Assembly (NCBI GenBank): GCA_036400075.1
Contig: DASWLV010000002.1
Location: 127,910-191,909, forward strand
Source: JALZCH01 sp036400075
Lineage (GTDB): Bacteria > Acidobacteriota > Blastocatellia > Pyrinomonadales > Pyrinomonadaceae
Direction: 5' to 3'
Length of the DNA stretch: 64,000 nt
Shown here: positions 23,535 through 33,172 of the stretch, in pieces
Numbering within the stretch: position 1 is the stretch's first letter
How the letters are laid out: each line of letters opens with the position of its first letter
Notes under the pieces: generated by a model
Seen by the model: the letters and a program-made list of their open reading frames with translations, nothing else
The model's database searches: none
Told to the model about the DNA's origin: nothing
Made by a program: the position numbers and the translations under genes

Positions 23535-26500
23535 TTACCGCTGATGCTTCTTGCCTGCGGGCGCGATGACATCGCCAACCGTAAACAATCCGTCGCTTGC
23601 TGCCGCTGCAATTTGCCTGCCCCCGGCGTCTTCAAACATCAACCGAGTCCGCGTTAAAGCTGTGCTGCTCGAAGCGCTGTTTGGCGTTCCGACAACCTTA
23701 AACCGCAGCTTAATGAGCGTATCCGAACCTTTAACAAGCGCTGCGCCCCCCGCAGCCGAGATACCAATCCGGTTGGCGGCGGTCGCGGCGTCGGCGGACA
23801 CGGAAAAGCTGCTCGTCGTCAGCGTGTCGCTTGTGTCCACCGGATTTGCAAAATCCGGGCGCAAGACATTCGGATCGAACTCGACATCAACCGCATAACC
23901 GGAAATCCGCTTTTTTGCGTCGTTAGCAACCATAATCGGAATTAACACAGTGTCGCCGGGCGCTGCGGAAATATCGGTCGGGAGCGACACTTGCATTGGC
24001 GCGCCTTCCGTTTCCGCCTGAATGTCGGTTTTCACCCGGCGCGCAACGGCAATAGTTTCGCCTTGTTCCAAGCGAGCCAATTCCTCAGCTTCAGTCGGAG
24101 GGGAATTGGTTGGCGCCCAGTTCCCGTTAATATCGCCGAGCAGTATAGCGGTGTAGTTCTCGTTTAAGAACGAGCCGCTTAAATCCTGATACGGCTTAGA
24201 TACCGGATCGAATTTCCAATTGCCGGTTTGTCCGGTATTGGCATTTGATCCGCTTGCCGCCACATAACGCAAAATGAGCGTCGCGTCGAACGGAGTAATG
24301 TTTCCGTCGGCGCTTGTGTCGGCTGCCTTTTGTTGATTTGCATTTAAAGCATTCGGTCCCGTTCCGTTAGCTGCGATGTGACGAAGAATCATAGTCGCGT
24401 CAAACGGAGAGATGCCGTTGGCGTCTCCGGTTTTTGTCGGAGTAACCGTGTAATCTTCGCCTGCCGTTAAGCCTGTTAGCAGGTAAGCTCCCGCCGCATT
24501 TGTCGTAGCGGAAACGGAAGGCGAGCCTGACGTAACAGCTACGGATACACCCGGAACAAGTTTTTGCGAATCCGTTCCATAACGGACAACACCGGCTATA
24601 TCGAGGCTCGGATTGTAATTATTGACGACGAGATTATCAATATACCAACCGCTGCCTGCGCCCGGCGACGTTCCGAGGTCTGAAGTCATTCGGAATCGCA
24701 GATAAACCGACTGATTTGTCGGGTTTAGTTGTCCGCCCGGAGCAAAGTTGCCGAGCGCGGCGCGAACCCGTTTGGTGTCTCTCGTTCCGGTGAAGGCGTA
24801 ACGACCTTGCAGCGTCGAGAGAATAACGGGACCCGCGAGCGTGCCGTCCAATTTCCCGAGATACCCGTTTTCAATAAGGAAATAATTCAGGTCGTAAGTC
24901 GTCGCGTTGTCGGGATAGACTTGCGAATTGAAGGCAGGCGCGCCGAGCGCGACTTCCATCACGCCGCCGTCAAACCCGAATTCGGTGACGAAACGCGAGT
25001 CGAATTCAACCACCGATGTCGGCGAAAGCGTCAGCGGTCCGATGACGGCTGAAAAATCGCTGTTTCCGCCGCCGGTTTCCGGCAAAACGTCAATGTTCGG
25101 CGCAAACATCACAGCCGTTTGCGCAAGCGATTGTTCAGCCAGCATTTGAGCGCAGGTTAATCGCTGCCAGATAGGCGTCGTGTTGTTCGCGGTCGCCTGA
25201 TCTGTCAGCGGCGGAGCGAACCGAATATTGGCGGTCGCGTTTTCAAAATCTTCAATTGCAAACGGAGTTGCCGTAACCGCGTTCGATGTCGGCGCGCTGA
25301 ATTTTGCAGCAGTATTGCCGGTGTTGAACGTGTCTTTTTTATTATTGTTTTTGTCGCGAGCCTGGACAATGTAGTAATACACTTGTCCGAGCGTTAGTCC
25401 GAGCGTTGAATTGGTGTCGGTGTACGAAGTTCCGGTGATGCCCGCTTCCGGGGTAATGCGGTTAGCGGCTGTCGGCGCGAACGTCGGAGCGGTGGTGCTG
25501 TCTGCTTGACCGCTTGCCGTCGTAATCGAGTTGACGCGATAAATGTCGTAAACAATGTCGGCGTTCGGATTGAGCGACGTTGCCGGCGACCAATTTATGA
25601 TTAGTTTATTGTTTTGACGCGGATCAACGACCGTCGCCGCGCCTGAGAAAACCGGAGCCGGATTCGGCGGATTGCCGATGTTGATTGTTACAGAGTTAAC
25701 GGACGCAACGCCGACGCAGAGCGAATTGCGCGCCGAGCGCACCTGATAATAATAAGTTTTATCTTTAACCAAAGTCAGGTTATCGCCGTTGTCAGTATCC
25801 GTGTAAGTCGTTTGATTACCCGGAATGGTCGCAATTGTCGTAAACGGTCCGTTTTGATTTGAGCTGCGTGCGATGACGTATTGCGCCGCGCCCGCTTGCG
25901 CTGTAATCGTGACGGTTACCGAATTTGCCGCGTTGTTTGCCAAAGCGAACGTCGGAGCCGGAAGCGGTCCAGCCGTTTCGCACTCTTCGACATCAACCGG
26001 AACGTCAAAGTTTTCAACAACTGTCGGCGCGCTTTGCGCTGCGCCGTTGGCGTCAGTGCCGCCGGTTCCGCCCGTCGAGCGAGCTTCCTCGCCGACGCCG
26101 TGGCTGGCGAATACGCGCCAGATAATCGCCTGGTTTTCGCCGCCCGTAATTTCGCGGTCAGCCGCCAGAATCGAGTCTCGCATTTCGACAAACGACGGAT
26201 TGCACGGAGCAAGCTGCAAGCCGCGCAGAACAAGCCGGTCGGCAAGTCGTCCGGCATTGGCGACAGCCGTCGCCAGATCTCCGTTGCGATTTGGATTAGA
26301 GGCGTTTTCGGCAGCAATCAAACCGGGACGAACAAAATGTTCGGGCAGAATATTAGGAGCCGGCAGCGTGTTCGGCGGTGTCGCCGGAACAGTCGAATTA
26401 AATTCCGGGCGATAATTAATCGGGTGAAATGCGTCTTTCGATGTCACCTGGCGCTCGCCGATATAAAAGGTCGCGCCGCCGCCCAGACGACGATCTCCGT

Positions 26501-29084
26501 CAAAGAAAACGCCCGGAAAATCGCCGTTCACTTTTTGCTTCATAATCAGCAGCTCGCGCATATCCCAGAGCGTCGAAGACCACAGTTCGCCAATGGCGTG
26601 AACCGCGAATGGGTTAGCTTGAGAAGTTGGATTTTGCAAATCGGGTGTGGTTCCAATTGCCGGATTTGTGCGGCGCACGTCGAACGTTCGATTGTCAACC
26701 GCGCCGTAAGACCATCGGTAATTCGTCATTGGCAGACGACGGATTCCGATGTCCAATTGTCCGGTCACAAAATCGCCCGCAACGTCGTCGTCGGTCATCG
26801 AAGCGGCGATAAAATCACCCCAGCCTTCGCCCATTCCGCCCGCTTCGCCGACCAGCGTGATGCCCAGACAGCCCGTGCCGCCTTTGCCCGCAGAACGATT
26901 TGAAACGCCGTGATAAAGCTCGTGAGCGACCACGTCGAAATCAAACGATCCGTCAGAACGGCGGAAAGTGCTTTCGGTGAAAAGATACATTTGCATTTTA
27001 GACGCGGTGCCGTCTTCGGGCGTCGAGAAATTGGCATTATCCGTGCCGGAAGCGTCTTGCGCCTGCGTAACCACATAATCGCCGCCTGCACCGCCTTTGC
27101 CGAAATTATCCATCTGGAAATTCCAGAACTGCTCGGTAAAGCCGATCTCGTATAAATAATCGTGGAGAACGTTATTAAAGTAGAAAAGCGAAACCGTCCC
27201 GCCGAAAACGTCAGCGTCGGCGCTGCTCGGAATCGCATTTGTGGCGGCATTCGCGGTGCCGTATTCGTAACCGGCATGATAATCAAAATACCCTGCTGTA
27301 AATTGTCGGTTGGGCGAATAGCCTTTAATACCCTGCGTCGTTTCCTCGTCGTCCGCGCGGTCGTCCGTAGTTACAACGTTATTGCCTTCCGTGTATTTCG
27401 ATTGATAGACCGAAGTCAGCGTGCGTCCGTCCGGCAATGTAACGCTCGGAACCGGCGTCAGATCAGCCGAAAACGGCTGAGTTCCGTTGCCAGCGGGCGA
27501 ATTGGCGGAATTGACCTTGTTGCGCGTCTCAGCTTCCGCCGAAATTGTGTAACCAAGCGCACGCGTAGTCGTGCGGTTTGCATTCGACGTAGTGATTTCA
27601 GAATTAGCCTGAGAATTGTCGGTCGGAAGATAAAACCAGCCGAAAGGCGACGCACTGGTCGGATTGGCTGCATCGGGAAAACCGCGTGTGATTTGTCCGA
27701 GAAGTCCCGGCAGTTCAGCGTGCGTAAAAGTCGGGCGCGGCGTATTGTTATTCCACGGCAGCCCAAATTCGATGCGTCCCGCAGCTTGACCGTATCTGAA
27801 GCCCCGTCCGAGATTACGAGCTAAAACTCCCGTGTCGGCTCCATAAGTCGGCGCGGTGTAAACATAATTGCCCGCATTCGTCCCGGTGCGTGTCGAACGA
27901 CCGAAGCCCAAATAACCGGAAAGCATCACCGGCACTGTATCAACGGTTTTGCCCTGCGCCGTTCCCGCGCTGTTAAAACCCTCGACCATATTTTGCACGT
28001 CGGGACGATAGGTTCCGCGCCGCCCGACGCCGTTGCCGCCTCCCGGAGGTCCGAAAGATTGAAAAGCCGTCAAGCTATGGCGGCGCAAGGTCGTGCCGGT
28101 CTGCGCGTCAACGAAATGCTGCCACACCATACCGTTGTATTGCGGCGTCGTGAGCGTGAATTTGTAAGCGTGACGAGCGGTTGCACCCATCGGAAAAAGC
28201 ACTTGCGTAACGGTAATATCGTCGCCGAAGGAGCTGCCGCGGCTAAATTTTTCGCCCGCGACGTATTCCGGCGTCAAATTCCCATAAGTCACCAAAACCT
28301 GCGCGCTGCCGAGCGATTGCGGAGAAAAATTGCTGACGCCGAGCGCAGCCGCCGCGTTTTGAACGGCTTGCGATGCCGAAATTGTCGGCGAATTGGCAAC
28401 GGTCAAATTCGGATAGTTTTCGCCGCCGACATTGATGATTTGTCCGTTTTTGGCGACGTTCACCATCACATCGCCGCGGTAAACCGTTTTGCCGTTAATC
28501 TGTTGATTGAAAACCAGAGTCGTCGTTCCGGTGTCGGAAACTGCGCGGCTGATTAATTTAAAACTGTTCAAATCGTTTTCGTTAAAACGGAAAAGCGCGC
28601 GGTTTTGACTAATAAAGTTGAGTGCAATCGTTTCCGCCGGCAAATTGCTCGGCTGCGATAAATAACCGTTGCGGTTGAAAATATGCCGCGGCGTCGCCGT
28701 CAAACCGTTATAGCTGATTCGCAGTTTGTCAGTGTCCACCACTAAGTCAGCCAGACTCACCTGTTTTAACAAGCCCAATACGTTTCCCAAACGCTTAAGA
28801 GCGCGCAGTTGAACCGCCGTCGGCTGCGGCAGCGCCGTTGCGTTCGGGGTGTCAGTTAAATTAGTTTCGCGCGGAGTTCCGTGAAAGGCGCGAACGTCGA
28901 ATTCTTTAGGAAAATTCGGGTCGTCAATCGGCGACAAGCTGTTCTGCGAATTAACCTCGCCTTTTTCGCCCGCCCTGGTAATTCCGGTAATGCTCAAACC
29001 AACAACCACCAAACAGGGAACAAGCAGCCCGACGAGCAATGAGCGCCATCGTTTATCAAACAACAAAGGAAAACTGGTTTTCAT
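23535..29084 (-). CDS. Secreted M36 (fungalysin-type) metalloprotease with dockerin-like and cohesin-like regions
   Basis: An 1849-residue secreted protein. Signal/anchor helix at about 14-37. Residues 90-330 are an FTP/PepSY-like propeptide (TLVFNQQINGKTVYRGDVMVNV). The M36 catalytic domain includes HELYH at 721-725 and GEAGGMGEGWGDF about 20-30 residues on. Then two fibronectin-III-like domains (about 1020-1250), a jelly-roll-like region, a carboxypeptidase-regulatory-like domain (from about 1493), two EF-hand-like dockerin repeats (DANGISPFDATMILRHIA near 1552; DGNITPFDATLILRYVA near 1590; DINGNW later) and a C-terminal cohesin-like domain (about 1696-1849, APGDTVLIPIMV...GYAVDVEFDPNVL). 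Probably digests protein outside the cell. Confidence 0.9.
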   Translation of the reverse strand: MKTSFPLLFDKRWRSLLVGLLVPCLVVVGLSITGITRAGEKGEVNSQNSLSPIDDPNFPKEFDVRAFHGTPRETNLTDTPNATALPQPTAVQLRALKRLGNVLGLLKQVSLADLVVDTDKLRISYNGLTATPRHIFNRNGYLSQPSNLPAETIALNFISQNRALFRFNENDLNSFKLISRAVSDTGTTTLVFNQQINGKTVYRGDVMVNVAKNGQIINVGGENYPNLTVANSPTISASQAVQNAAAALGVSNFSPQSLGSAQVLVTYGNLTPEYVAGEKFSRGSSFGDDITVTQVLFPMGATARHAYKFTLTTPQYNGMVWQHFVDAQTGTTLRRHSLTAFQSFGPPGGGNGVGRRGTYRPDVQNMVEGFNSAGTAQGKTVDTVPVMLSGYLGFGRSTRTGTNAGNYVYTAPTYGADTGVLARNLGRGFRYGQAAGRIEFGLPWNNNTPRPTFTHAELPGLLGQITRGFPDAANPTSASPFGWFYLPTDNSQANSEITTSNANRTTTRALGYTISAEAETRNKVNSANSPAGNGTQPFSADLTPVPSVTLPDGRTLTSVYQSKYTEGNNVVTTDDRADDEETTQGIKGYSPNRQFTAGYFDYHAGYEYGTANAATNAIPSSADADVFGGTVSLFYFNNVLHDYLYEIGFTEQFWNFQMDNFGKGGAGGDYVVTQAQDASGTDNANFSTPEDGTASKMQMYLFTESTFRRSDGSFDFDVVAHELYHGVSNRSAGKGGTGCLGITLVGEAGGMGEGWGDFIAASMTDDDVAGDFVTGQLDIGIRRLPMTNYRWSYGAVDNRTFDVRRTNPAIGTTPDLQNPTSQANPFAVHAIGELWSSTLWDMRELLIMKQKVNGDFPGVFFDGDRRLGGGATFYIGERQVTSKDAFHPINYRPEFNSTVPATPPNTLPAPNILPEHFVRPGLIAAENASNPNRNGDLATAVANAGRLADRLVLRGLQLAPCNPSFVEMRDSILAADREITGGENQAIIWRVFASHGVGEEARSTGGTGGTDANGAAQSAPTVVENFDVPVDVEECETAGPLPAPTFALANNAANSVTVTITAQAGAAQYVIARSSNQNGPFTTIATIPGNQTTYTDTDNGDNLTLVKDKTYYYQVRSARNSLCVGVASVNSVTINIGNPPNPAPVFSGAATVVDPRQNNKLIINWSPATSLNPNADIVYDIYRVNSITTASGQADSTTAPTFAPTAANRITPEAGITGTSYTDTNSTLGLTLGQVYYYIVQARDKNNNKKDTFNTGNTAAKFSAPTSNAVTATPFAIEDFENATANIRFAPPLTDQATANNTTPIWQRLTCAQMLAEQSLAQTAVMFAPNIDVLPETGGGNSDFSAVIGPLTLSPTSVVEFDSRFVTEFGFDGGVMEVALGAPAFNSQVYPDNATTYDLNYFLIENGYLGKLDGTLAGPVILSTLQGRYAFTGTRDTKRVRAALGNFAPGGQLNPTNQSVYLRFRMTSDLGTSPGAGSGWYIDNLVVNNYNPSLDIAGVVRYGTDSQKLVPGVSVAVTSGSPSVSATTNAAGAYLLTGLTAGEDYTVTPTKTGDANGISPFDATMILRHIAANGTGPNALNANQQKAADTSADGNITPFDATLILRYVAASGSNANTGQTGNWKFDPVSKPYQDLSGSFLNENYTAILLGDINGNWAPTNSPPTEAEELARLEQGETIAVARRVKTDIQAETEGAPMQVSLPTDISAAPGDTVLIPIMVANDAKKRISGYAVDVEFDPNVLRPDFANPVDTSDTLTTSSFSVSADAATAANRIGISAAGGAALVKGSDTLIKLRFKVVGTPNSASSSTALTRTRLMFEDAGGRQIAAAASDGLFTVGDVIAPAGKKHQR

Positions 29085-29500
29085 CTTTTTTATTCTTTCC
29101 TCAAAAACTGTTTATTATTTAAATTAAATCGGCTTTACGTCGAGCCGCCAAATCATTGTCACTGTTGTCTTCAACCGCGTTTATAAATTCTCGCCTGCAT
29201 TTACCAAATGCAAAAAACAATCAGCGACAAACGCTCTTCAGGTCGGCAATTAAGAACACTTCCGGCAACAATACGAACATCATCTCAAAGCACGCTTGCG
29301 AATTACTTGAGAAAAACTTAAGTCCGATAATTGCTCGATTCGTATCGCAGACAAACCTATAGCGCAACGTATTAACGGCGACTCAAAAGTTAGTCGTATC
29401 TGGATTTTGGGGGATTTGTTTAAGTGAAGAAACTATAACACAGGATGAATCTTAACTCAAGAGAAATTTGTCACAAGCGAGTTTTTTAACAATTTAGAGT
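29085..29500. other. Intergenic region upstream of the large M36 gene
   Basis: A 416-base non-coding region between queD and the protease gene, both on the minus strand. It holds the candidate promoter at 29432-29460 and otherwise an AT-rich leader of about 345 bases. An open frame at 29156-29362 has no recognisable features. Confidence 0.5.
29432..29460 (-). promoter_or_regulatory. Candidate promoter of the large M36 protease gene
   Basis: On the minus strand TTGAGT (29460-29455), 17-base spacer, TATAGT (29437-29432). It lies 348 bases upstream of the ATG, giving a long leader. Confidence 0.45.
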
Positions 29501-29884
29501 TTAATTGGTTTGATAAGTAGCGACACTGGTCGGAGTCTCGTAGCAGCGCACTTTGTAAACCTGCACGCGGTCGTCATTAATGCGCGAAGCGATGTATTCG
29601 AGGATGTAGCGGGCGAGATTTTCCGCCGAAGGATTCAATTCTTCGTCAAACGGCGGCAAATCGTTGAGATTTCTGTGATCCAAATATTTAACAATTTCGT
29701 CCGCCGCCTGTTTCAAATCGCCGAAATCAACGAGCAAACCGATATTGTTCAATTCCGCGCCACGCGCGTAAATCTCGATTTTATAATTGTGTCCGTGAAG
29801 GTTTTCGCATTTTCCCTTGTAACCGCGCAACTGATGCGCGCTCGAAAAATTGCGCTCAATCATTACCTCAAAAATTCCTGTCAT
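29501..29884 (-). CDS. queD: 6-carboxytetrahydropterin synthase (QueD/PTPS family)
   Basis: A 127-residue enzyme. Zinc ligands and the catalytic Cys are in FSSAHQLRGYKGKCENLHGHNYKIE (His17, Cys26, His30, His32), the CxxxHGHN motif of QueD. The Glu of the C-terminal CYETPTS segment also fits. It converts dihydroneopterin triphosphate to 6-carboxytetrahydropterin in queuosine/7-deazaguanine synthesis. No queC, queE or queF lies nearby. ATG 29884 preferred to TTG 29890. Confidence 0.9.
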   Translation of the reverse strand: MTGIFEVMIERNFSSAHQLRGYKGKCENLHGHNYKIEIYARGAELNNIGLLVDFGDLKQAADEIVKYLDHRNLNDLPPFDEELNPSAENLARYILEYIASRINDDRVQVYKVRCYETPTSVATYQTN

Positions 29885-29890
29885 ATTCAA

Positions 29891-30000
29891 AAAAGCGCCA
29901 ACGGCGCATCGGTAATCCAGCTTAGGGCAACGCCCTAAGAAATAAACGCCCTAAGAAAAATGAAACAACGTAATTTAGCCCTGAAAGGGCGGAGTAATAC
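29891..30000 (+). repeat. Left REP-like repeat of the Y1 transposase element
   Basis: A series of small palindromes (GCGCCAACGGCGC, AGGGCAACGCCCT, CCCTGAAAGGG) shared, inverted, with 30470-30584. It begins only a few bases upstream of the queD start codon, in its leader, so it may sit in the queD 5' untranslated region. Confidence 0.75.
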
Positions 30001-30005
30001 GAGTT

Positions 30006-30461
30006 TCAATCCCAGACGTAGTTTTCATCATAATCAATTTCGTGTTTTTTCAAAAAAGCGCGAAACTCATCCTGATAAGTACGCCGACGATGAAGCTCTC
30101 TTTGATTGGCAATATATTTCTTAACAGTTTCTGCACCCGAAGGACTCACCGAAAATGCGCCGTAACCATTTTGCCATTGAAAGTTGTGAAATTCTTCGTC
30201 TTTGGTTTTTATCCATTTGGAGCTGCGTTTTTTGATAACTTCAACAATTTTGGCAATCGTCCAAATCCTCGATAACGCCAGAAGAATATGAATGTGATCT
30301 TTGTCGCCTCCGATGATTAAAGCGGGCGAATAGCACTCGTCATACAAAATTTTAGCGATGTAGGCGTGCAATTCAGGTTCGATTTTTTCAGTGATAAACG
30401 GTTGGCGATGTTTAGTCGAAAAAACGACGTGAATCAACATCTGTGACAATGATTGTGGCAT
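30006..30461 (-). CDS. IS200/RAYT-type Y1 transposase
   Basis: A 151-residue HUH-family enzyme. LIHVVFSTKHRQPFI is the usual N-terminus of REP-associated transposases; the HUH metal motif is H56-I-H58 (DHIHILLALS); the probable catalytic Tyr is Tyr116 in VKKYIANQREL. Y1 enzymes cut and rejoin single-stranded DNA at hairpins. The gene is complete, and the inverted REP flanks suggest it acts on the small palindromes scattered in this genome. Length fits the family. Confidence 0.9.
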   Translation of the reverse strand: MPQSLSQMLIHVVFSTKHRQPFITEKIEPELHAYIAKILYDECYSPALIIGGDKDHIHILLALSRIWTIAKIVEVIKKRSSKWIKTKDEEFHNFQWQNGYGAFSVSPSGAETVKKYIANQRELHRRRTYQDEFRAFLKKHEIDYDENYVWD

Positions 30462-30469
30462 AAATCATT

Positions 30470-30584
30470 TACTCCGCCGCGTTGCGGCTCAAATGTTTTG
30501 GGCTTTTTTTCTCAGGGCGTTTCTTTTTCTCAGGGTGTCGCCCTGAGCTATATTACGGCGCGCCTTTGGCGCTGGGAAAATTAA
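30470..30584 (-). repeat. Right REP-like repeat of the Y1 transposase element
   Basis: Inverted counterpart of 29891-30000: GCGCCAAAGGCGC, AGGGCGACACCCT, CCCTGAGAAA and GCAACGCGGCGGAGTAA words in the same order when read on the minus strand. Its far end touches the next gene's stop codon. Confidence 0.75.
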
Positions 30585-30943
30585 ATCATTTCCTTTTGTT
30601 TGAAGGTTTCAAAACTCGCTTTCGTTAAATTTTCCAAATCGGCGAAAACCGTTTCGTTTGATTTCTTGAAATTGAAACACGCTTTTCCAGTCAAACGCTT
30701 TCTTAATTCGGGCGAAATGCCATCGAGCAATTCGGGAAAAAAGTAAAGCGGAACGAGGTGAAAACTGACGTAATTCTTTTTGATTTCCACGCCGCCGAAC
30801 CAGATTTCCTGTTTCTTTTCGTTCAATTTTTTCGAGAGCAGATAATATTTCCCCAGCTCATCGAATTTGATCGCCAAATCTTTTTCGAGCGGTTTGAAAA
30901 TTTCTCTTAATCGTTTAAACGTTTCTTCAAAATTTTGTGACAT
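30581..30943 (-). CDS. Uncharacterised protein, DUF1801/YdhG-like
   Basis: A 120-residue soluble protein. The core YYLLSKKL..KKQEIWFGGVEIKKNYVSFHLVPLYFFPELLDGISPELRKRLTGKACFNFK resembles small proteins of the DUF1801 (YdhG-like) type, whose function is not known. The gene overlaps the DinG-type helicase gene by 17 bases on the same strand, so both are likely translated from one mRNA. The family assignment is tentative. Confidence 0.6.
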   Translation of the reverse strand: MSQNFEETFKRLREIFKPLEKDLAIKFDELGKYYLLSKKLNEKKQEIWFGGVEIKKNYVSFHLVPLYFFPELLDGISPELRKRLTGKACFNFKKSNETVFADLENLTKASFETFKQKEMI

Positions 30944-32912
30944 TTGTCATCTCCTGTTTTGTACCGAAAACTGCTTCGACTTCCGCCAAGTTTCGCGCGA
31001 TTCGCATTCTCGGCAGGCTGTTTAAGAAAACTTTGCCATAACCTTTGGTCGTCAAACGCGGGTCTAGGATTGCAATCACGCCTTTGTCCGAAGCGCTGCG
31101 AATCAAACGCCCGACGCCTTGTTTGAGCGAAATCGCGGCTTGCGGCACGGAATATTCAAAAAACGAAGAGCCGCCTGTCGAATCAATAAATCGCTGGCGG
31201 GCGGCGACAATCGGGTCGGTCGGGACGGCAAAGGGCAGTTTGTCAATAATCACGCACGACAATTGCTCGCCGCGCACGTCAACGCCTTGCCAGAACGAAG
31301 AAGTCGCAAACAAAACCGCGTTTTGTGTGTTTCTGAATTTCTCCAAAAGTCCGGCTTTTGACATTGTGCCTTGCACGAAACAGGGAAAGTCAACGCGCGG
31401 CGCGATGCGTTCGTAAAGCGCGTTCATCGAAGCGTTGCTCGTCGCCAGAACGAAAGCGCGTCCGTCCGAGATTTCCAGAATTTTGATGATTTCGCCCGCC
31501 GCGACTTGCAGAAAATCCGGTGAACGCGGATCGGGCATTCTCGGCGGCAAATATAAAATCGCCTGTTTTTCGTAATCAAACGACGATGGAGCGATTAAAT
31601 CGTCGGTGTTTTCGGCTTCGAGTCCGAGCCGTTCTTTGATGAAATTAAAGCTCCCGGCGGTGGAAAGTGTCGCGCTCGTTAAAACGGCGGCTTCGGTTTT
31701 CTCGAAAAGCTTGTCTTGCAGCAGACCGGAAACGTCAATCGGCGAAGCGCGCAGGAAAGTTCCGCGCCCGCGCCGTTCCTGCCAGTAAACGAATTTCGCG
31801 TCGTCGCCCGAACAAATAAAATCCAAATCGAAACGAATTTGTCTGGCGCGTCTGACCAGACTTTCGACTTCGGCGGGCGCGTCTTTGATGGCGTCCAAAG
31901 CGGTTTCCAACCTTTCGAGAGCTTTATCCAAGGCGACAAACGCTTCGCCCTGCGCGGTGACGAGAATTTCTTTCCCGCGCGTTTGTTTAAAAGTATCGGG
32001 CGCAATCGGAAAACGTCCGTCTTCGTCTCTGCCGCGACGGAAACCGGCGAAAAAGCGGTCGGCAAAATCCGTGATTTTGCGGGCAATTTTGACCAAATCG
32101 CGATTTGTTTCGACATCGGAGAACGCGAGATTTCCGATGTCTCTGATTAATTCGTCAATTTGATAATTTGAAACCTGAGCGCCGAAATAATCGGCGGCAA
32201 TGTCTTCGATTAAATGAGCTTCGTCGAAAACGACTGCCGCGTAATCGGGCAGCACGCGCCCGAAATTTGAATCGCCTCGCAAAGCCAAATCCGCGAAGAA
32301 AAGATGATGATTGACAATGACAATATCGGCGTCGCAGGCTCGCTGGCGCATTCGGGTGATAAAACACGGCTCGAATTCGGGGCATTTTTGCCCCAGACAA
32401 GTTTCCGAACGCGCGTCAATATAACGCCAGAACGAGAGATTTTCGGGTAAATCCACAAGCTCGGCGCGGTCGCCGATTGCCGATTCGCGCGACCAATGGC
32501 TGACCGCTTCAAAATAATCAACGTCGTCCAAACCCGAAAGAATCGGCGTGAATTCAGCCTTTTTCGTTTTTTGCAGGCAGACGTAGTTGGCGCGTCCTTT
32601 CATATACGCGGCGGTGAATTTTTTCGGAAGAATTTTCTGCAAAAACGGAATGTCTTTTTCCATCAACTGCTCTTGCAGATTTTTCGTTCCGGTCGAGATA
32701 ATCACGCGCTTTTTTTCGGCGAGCGCAAAGGCGATTGCCGGAACTAAATAAGCGAGAGTTTTACCCGTTCCCGTGCCTGCTTCGACGATCAGGTGACGGC
32801 GTTCTTCAAAGGCGCGCAAAACAGCTTCCGCCATTTTGATTTGACCTTCGCGGTATTCGTATTCCGTGTGATTTTTGGCGATGAGACCGTCGCGCCCGAA
32901 AATTTTTTCCAT
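30927..32912 (-). CDS. dinG: DinG-type ATP-dependent DNA helicase (Fe-S, XPD-like)
   Basis: A 661-residue superfamily-2 helicase. Walker A EAGTGTGKT near 44-52, the Asp-Glu-Ala-His box VVFDEAHLIED near 230-240, and four cysteines between them (NYVCLQ, ETCLGQKCPEFEPCF) for a 4Fe-4S cluster as in XPD/DinG. The C-terminal half has FVLATSNASMNALYERI, FWQGVDVRG and QGVGRLIRS (motif VI). It unwinds D-loops, R-loops or G4 structures 5'-3'. Named DinG/YoaA-type from the family; the exact subgroup is uncertain. Confidence 0.9.
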   Translation of the reverse strand: MEKIFGRDGLIAKNHTEYEYREGQIKMAEAVLRAFEERRHLIVEAGTGTGKTLAYLVPAIAFALAEKKRVIISTGTKNLQEQLMEKDIPFLQKILPKKFTAAYMKGRANYVCLQKTKKAEFTPILSGLDDVDYFEAVSHWSRESAIGDRAELVDLPENLSFWRYIDARSETCLGQKCPEFEPCFITRMRQRACDADIVIVNHHLFFADLALRGDSNFGRVLPDYAAVVFDEAHLIEDIAADYFGAQVSNYQIDELIRDIGNLAFSDVETNRDLVKIARKITDFADRFFAGFRRGRDEDGRFPIAPDTFKQTRGKEILVTAQGEAFVALDKALERLETALDAIKDAPAEVESLVRRARQIRFDLDFICSGDDAKFVYWQERRGRGTFLRASPIDVSGLLQDKLFEKTEAAVLTSATLSTAGSFNFIKERLGLEAENTDDLIAPSSFDYEKQAILYLPPRMPDPRSPDFLQVAAGEIIKILEISDGRAFVLATSNASMNALYERIAPRVDFPCFVQGTMSKAGLLEKFRNTQNAVLFATSSFWQGVDVRGEQLSCVIIDKLPFAVPTDPIVAARQRFIDSTGGSSFFEYSVPQAAISLKQGVGRLIRSASDKGVIAILDPRLTTKGYGKVFLNSLPRMRIARNLAEVEAVFGTKQEMTNVTKF

Positions 32913-33051
32913 CTTAATTATAGCTGCGTTTATGATAAATCATTCGCATATAATCTTCACCATTCATTAAAGCAAATTCGCGGGGTTTGCCGAAAATCGA
33001 AATACTTTGTGTTTTATGCCTGCTTTTTCAAATTCATAAACAAGAAAATTG

Positions 33052-33080
33052 TTGACTTTAAGTGGTTTAAGGCATATTAT
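33052..33080 (+). promoter_or_regulatory. Strong sigma70-like promoter of the paralogue cluster
   Basis: TTGACT (33052-33057), exact 17-base spacer, TATTAT (33075-33080), 92 bases before the first paralogue's ATG. Confidence 0.65.
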
Positions 33081-33172
33081 CTTGGCATTTCCAACGAGGA
33101 ACAGTTATTAATTTCCGTTGTTTTAACTGTTACTTTTTCTAAATTACACCCAAAGTTGGAAAGGGAAATCAG

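Larger units (their letters stand above)
29891..30584. mobile_element. REP-flanked Y1 transposase element (RAYT/REPtron)
   Basis: The Y1 transposase gene is flanked by two copies of the same composite repeat in opposite orientations. Left 29891-30000, read plus: GCGCCAACGGCGC, AGGGCAACGCCCT, AACGCCCTAAGAAA, CCCTGAAAGGGCGG, AGTAA. Right 30470-30584, read minus: GCGCCAAAGGCGC, AGGGCGACACCCT, AACGCCCTGAGAAA, GCAACGCGGCGG, AGTAA. Each word is itself a small palindrome. This is the layout of REP-associated tyrosine transposases with their cognate REP sequences. Confidence 0.8.

Noticed and set aside
25881..26903. 340-codon plus-strand open frame within the large M36 gene
   Set aside because: Arg/Ser-rich antisense shadow produced by codon bias of the real gene; no RBS or domain.
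29156..29362. 68-codon open frame upstream of the large M36 gene
   Set aside because: No RBS and no recognisable features.
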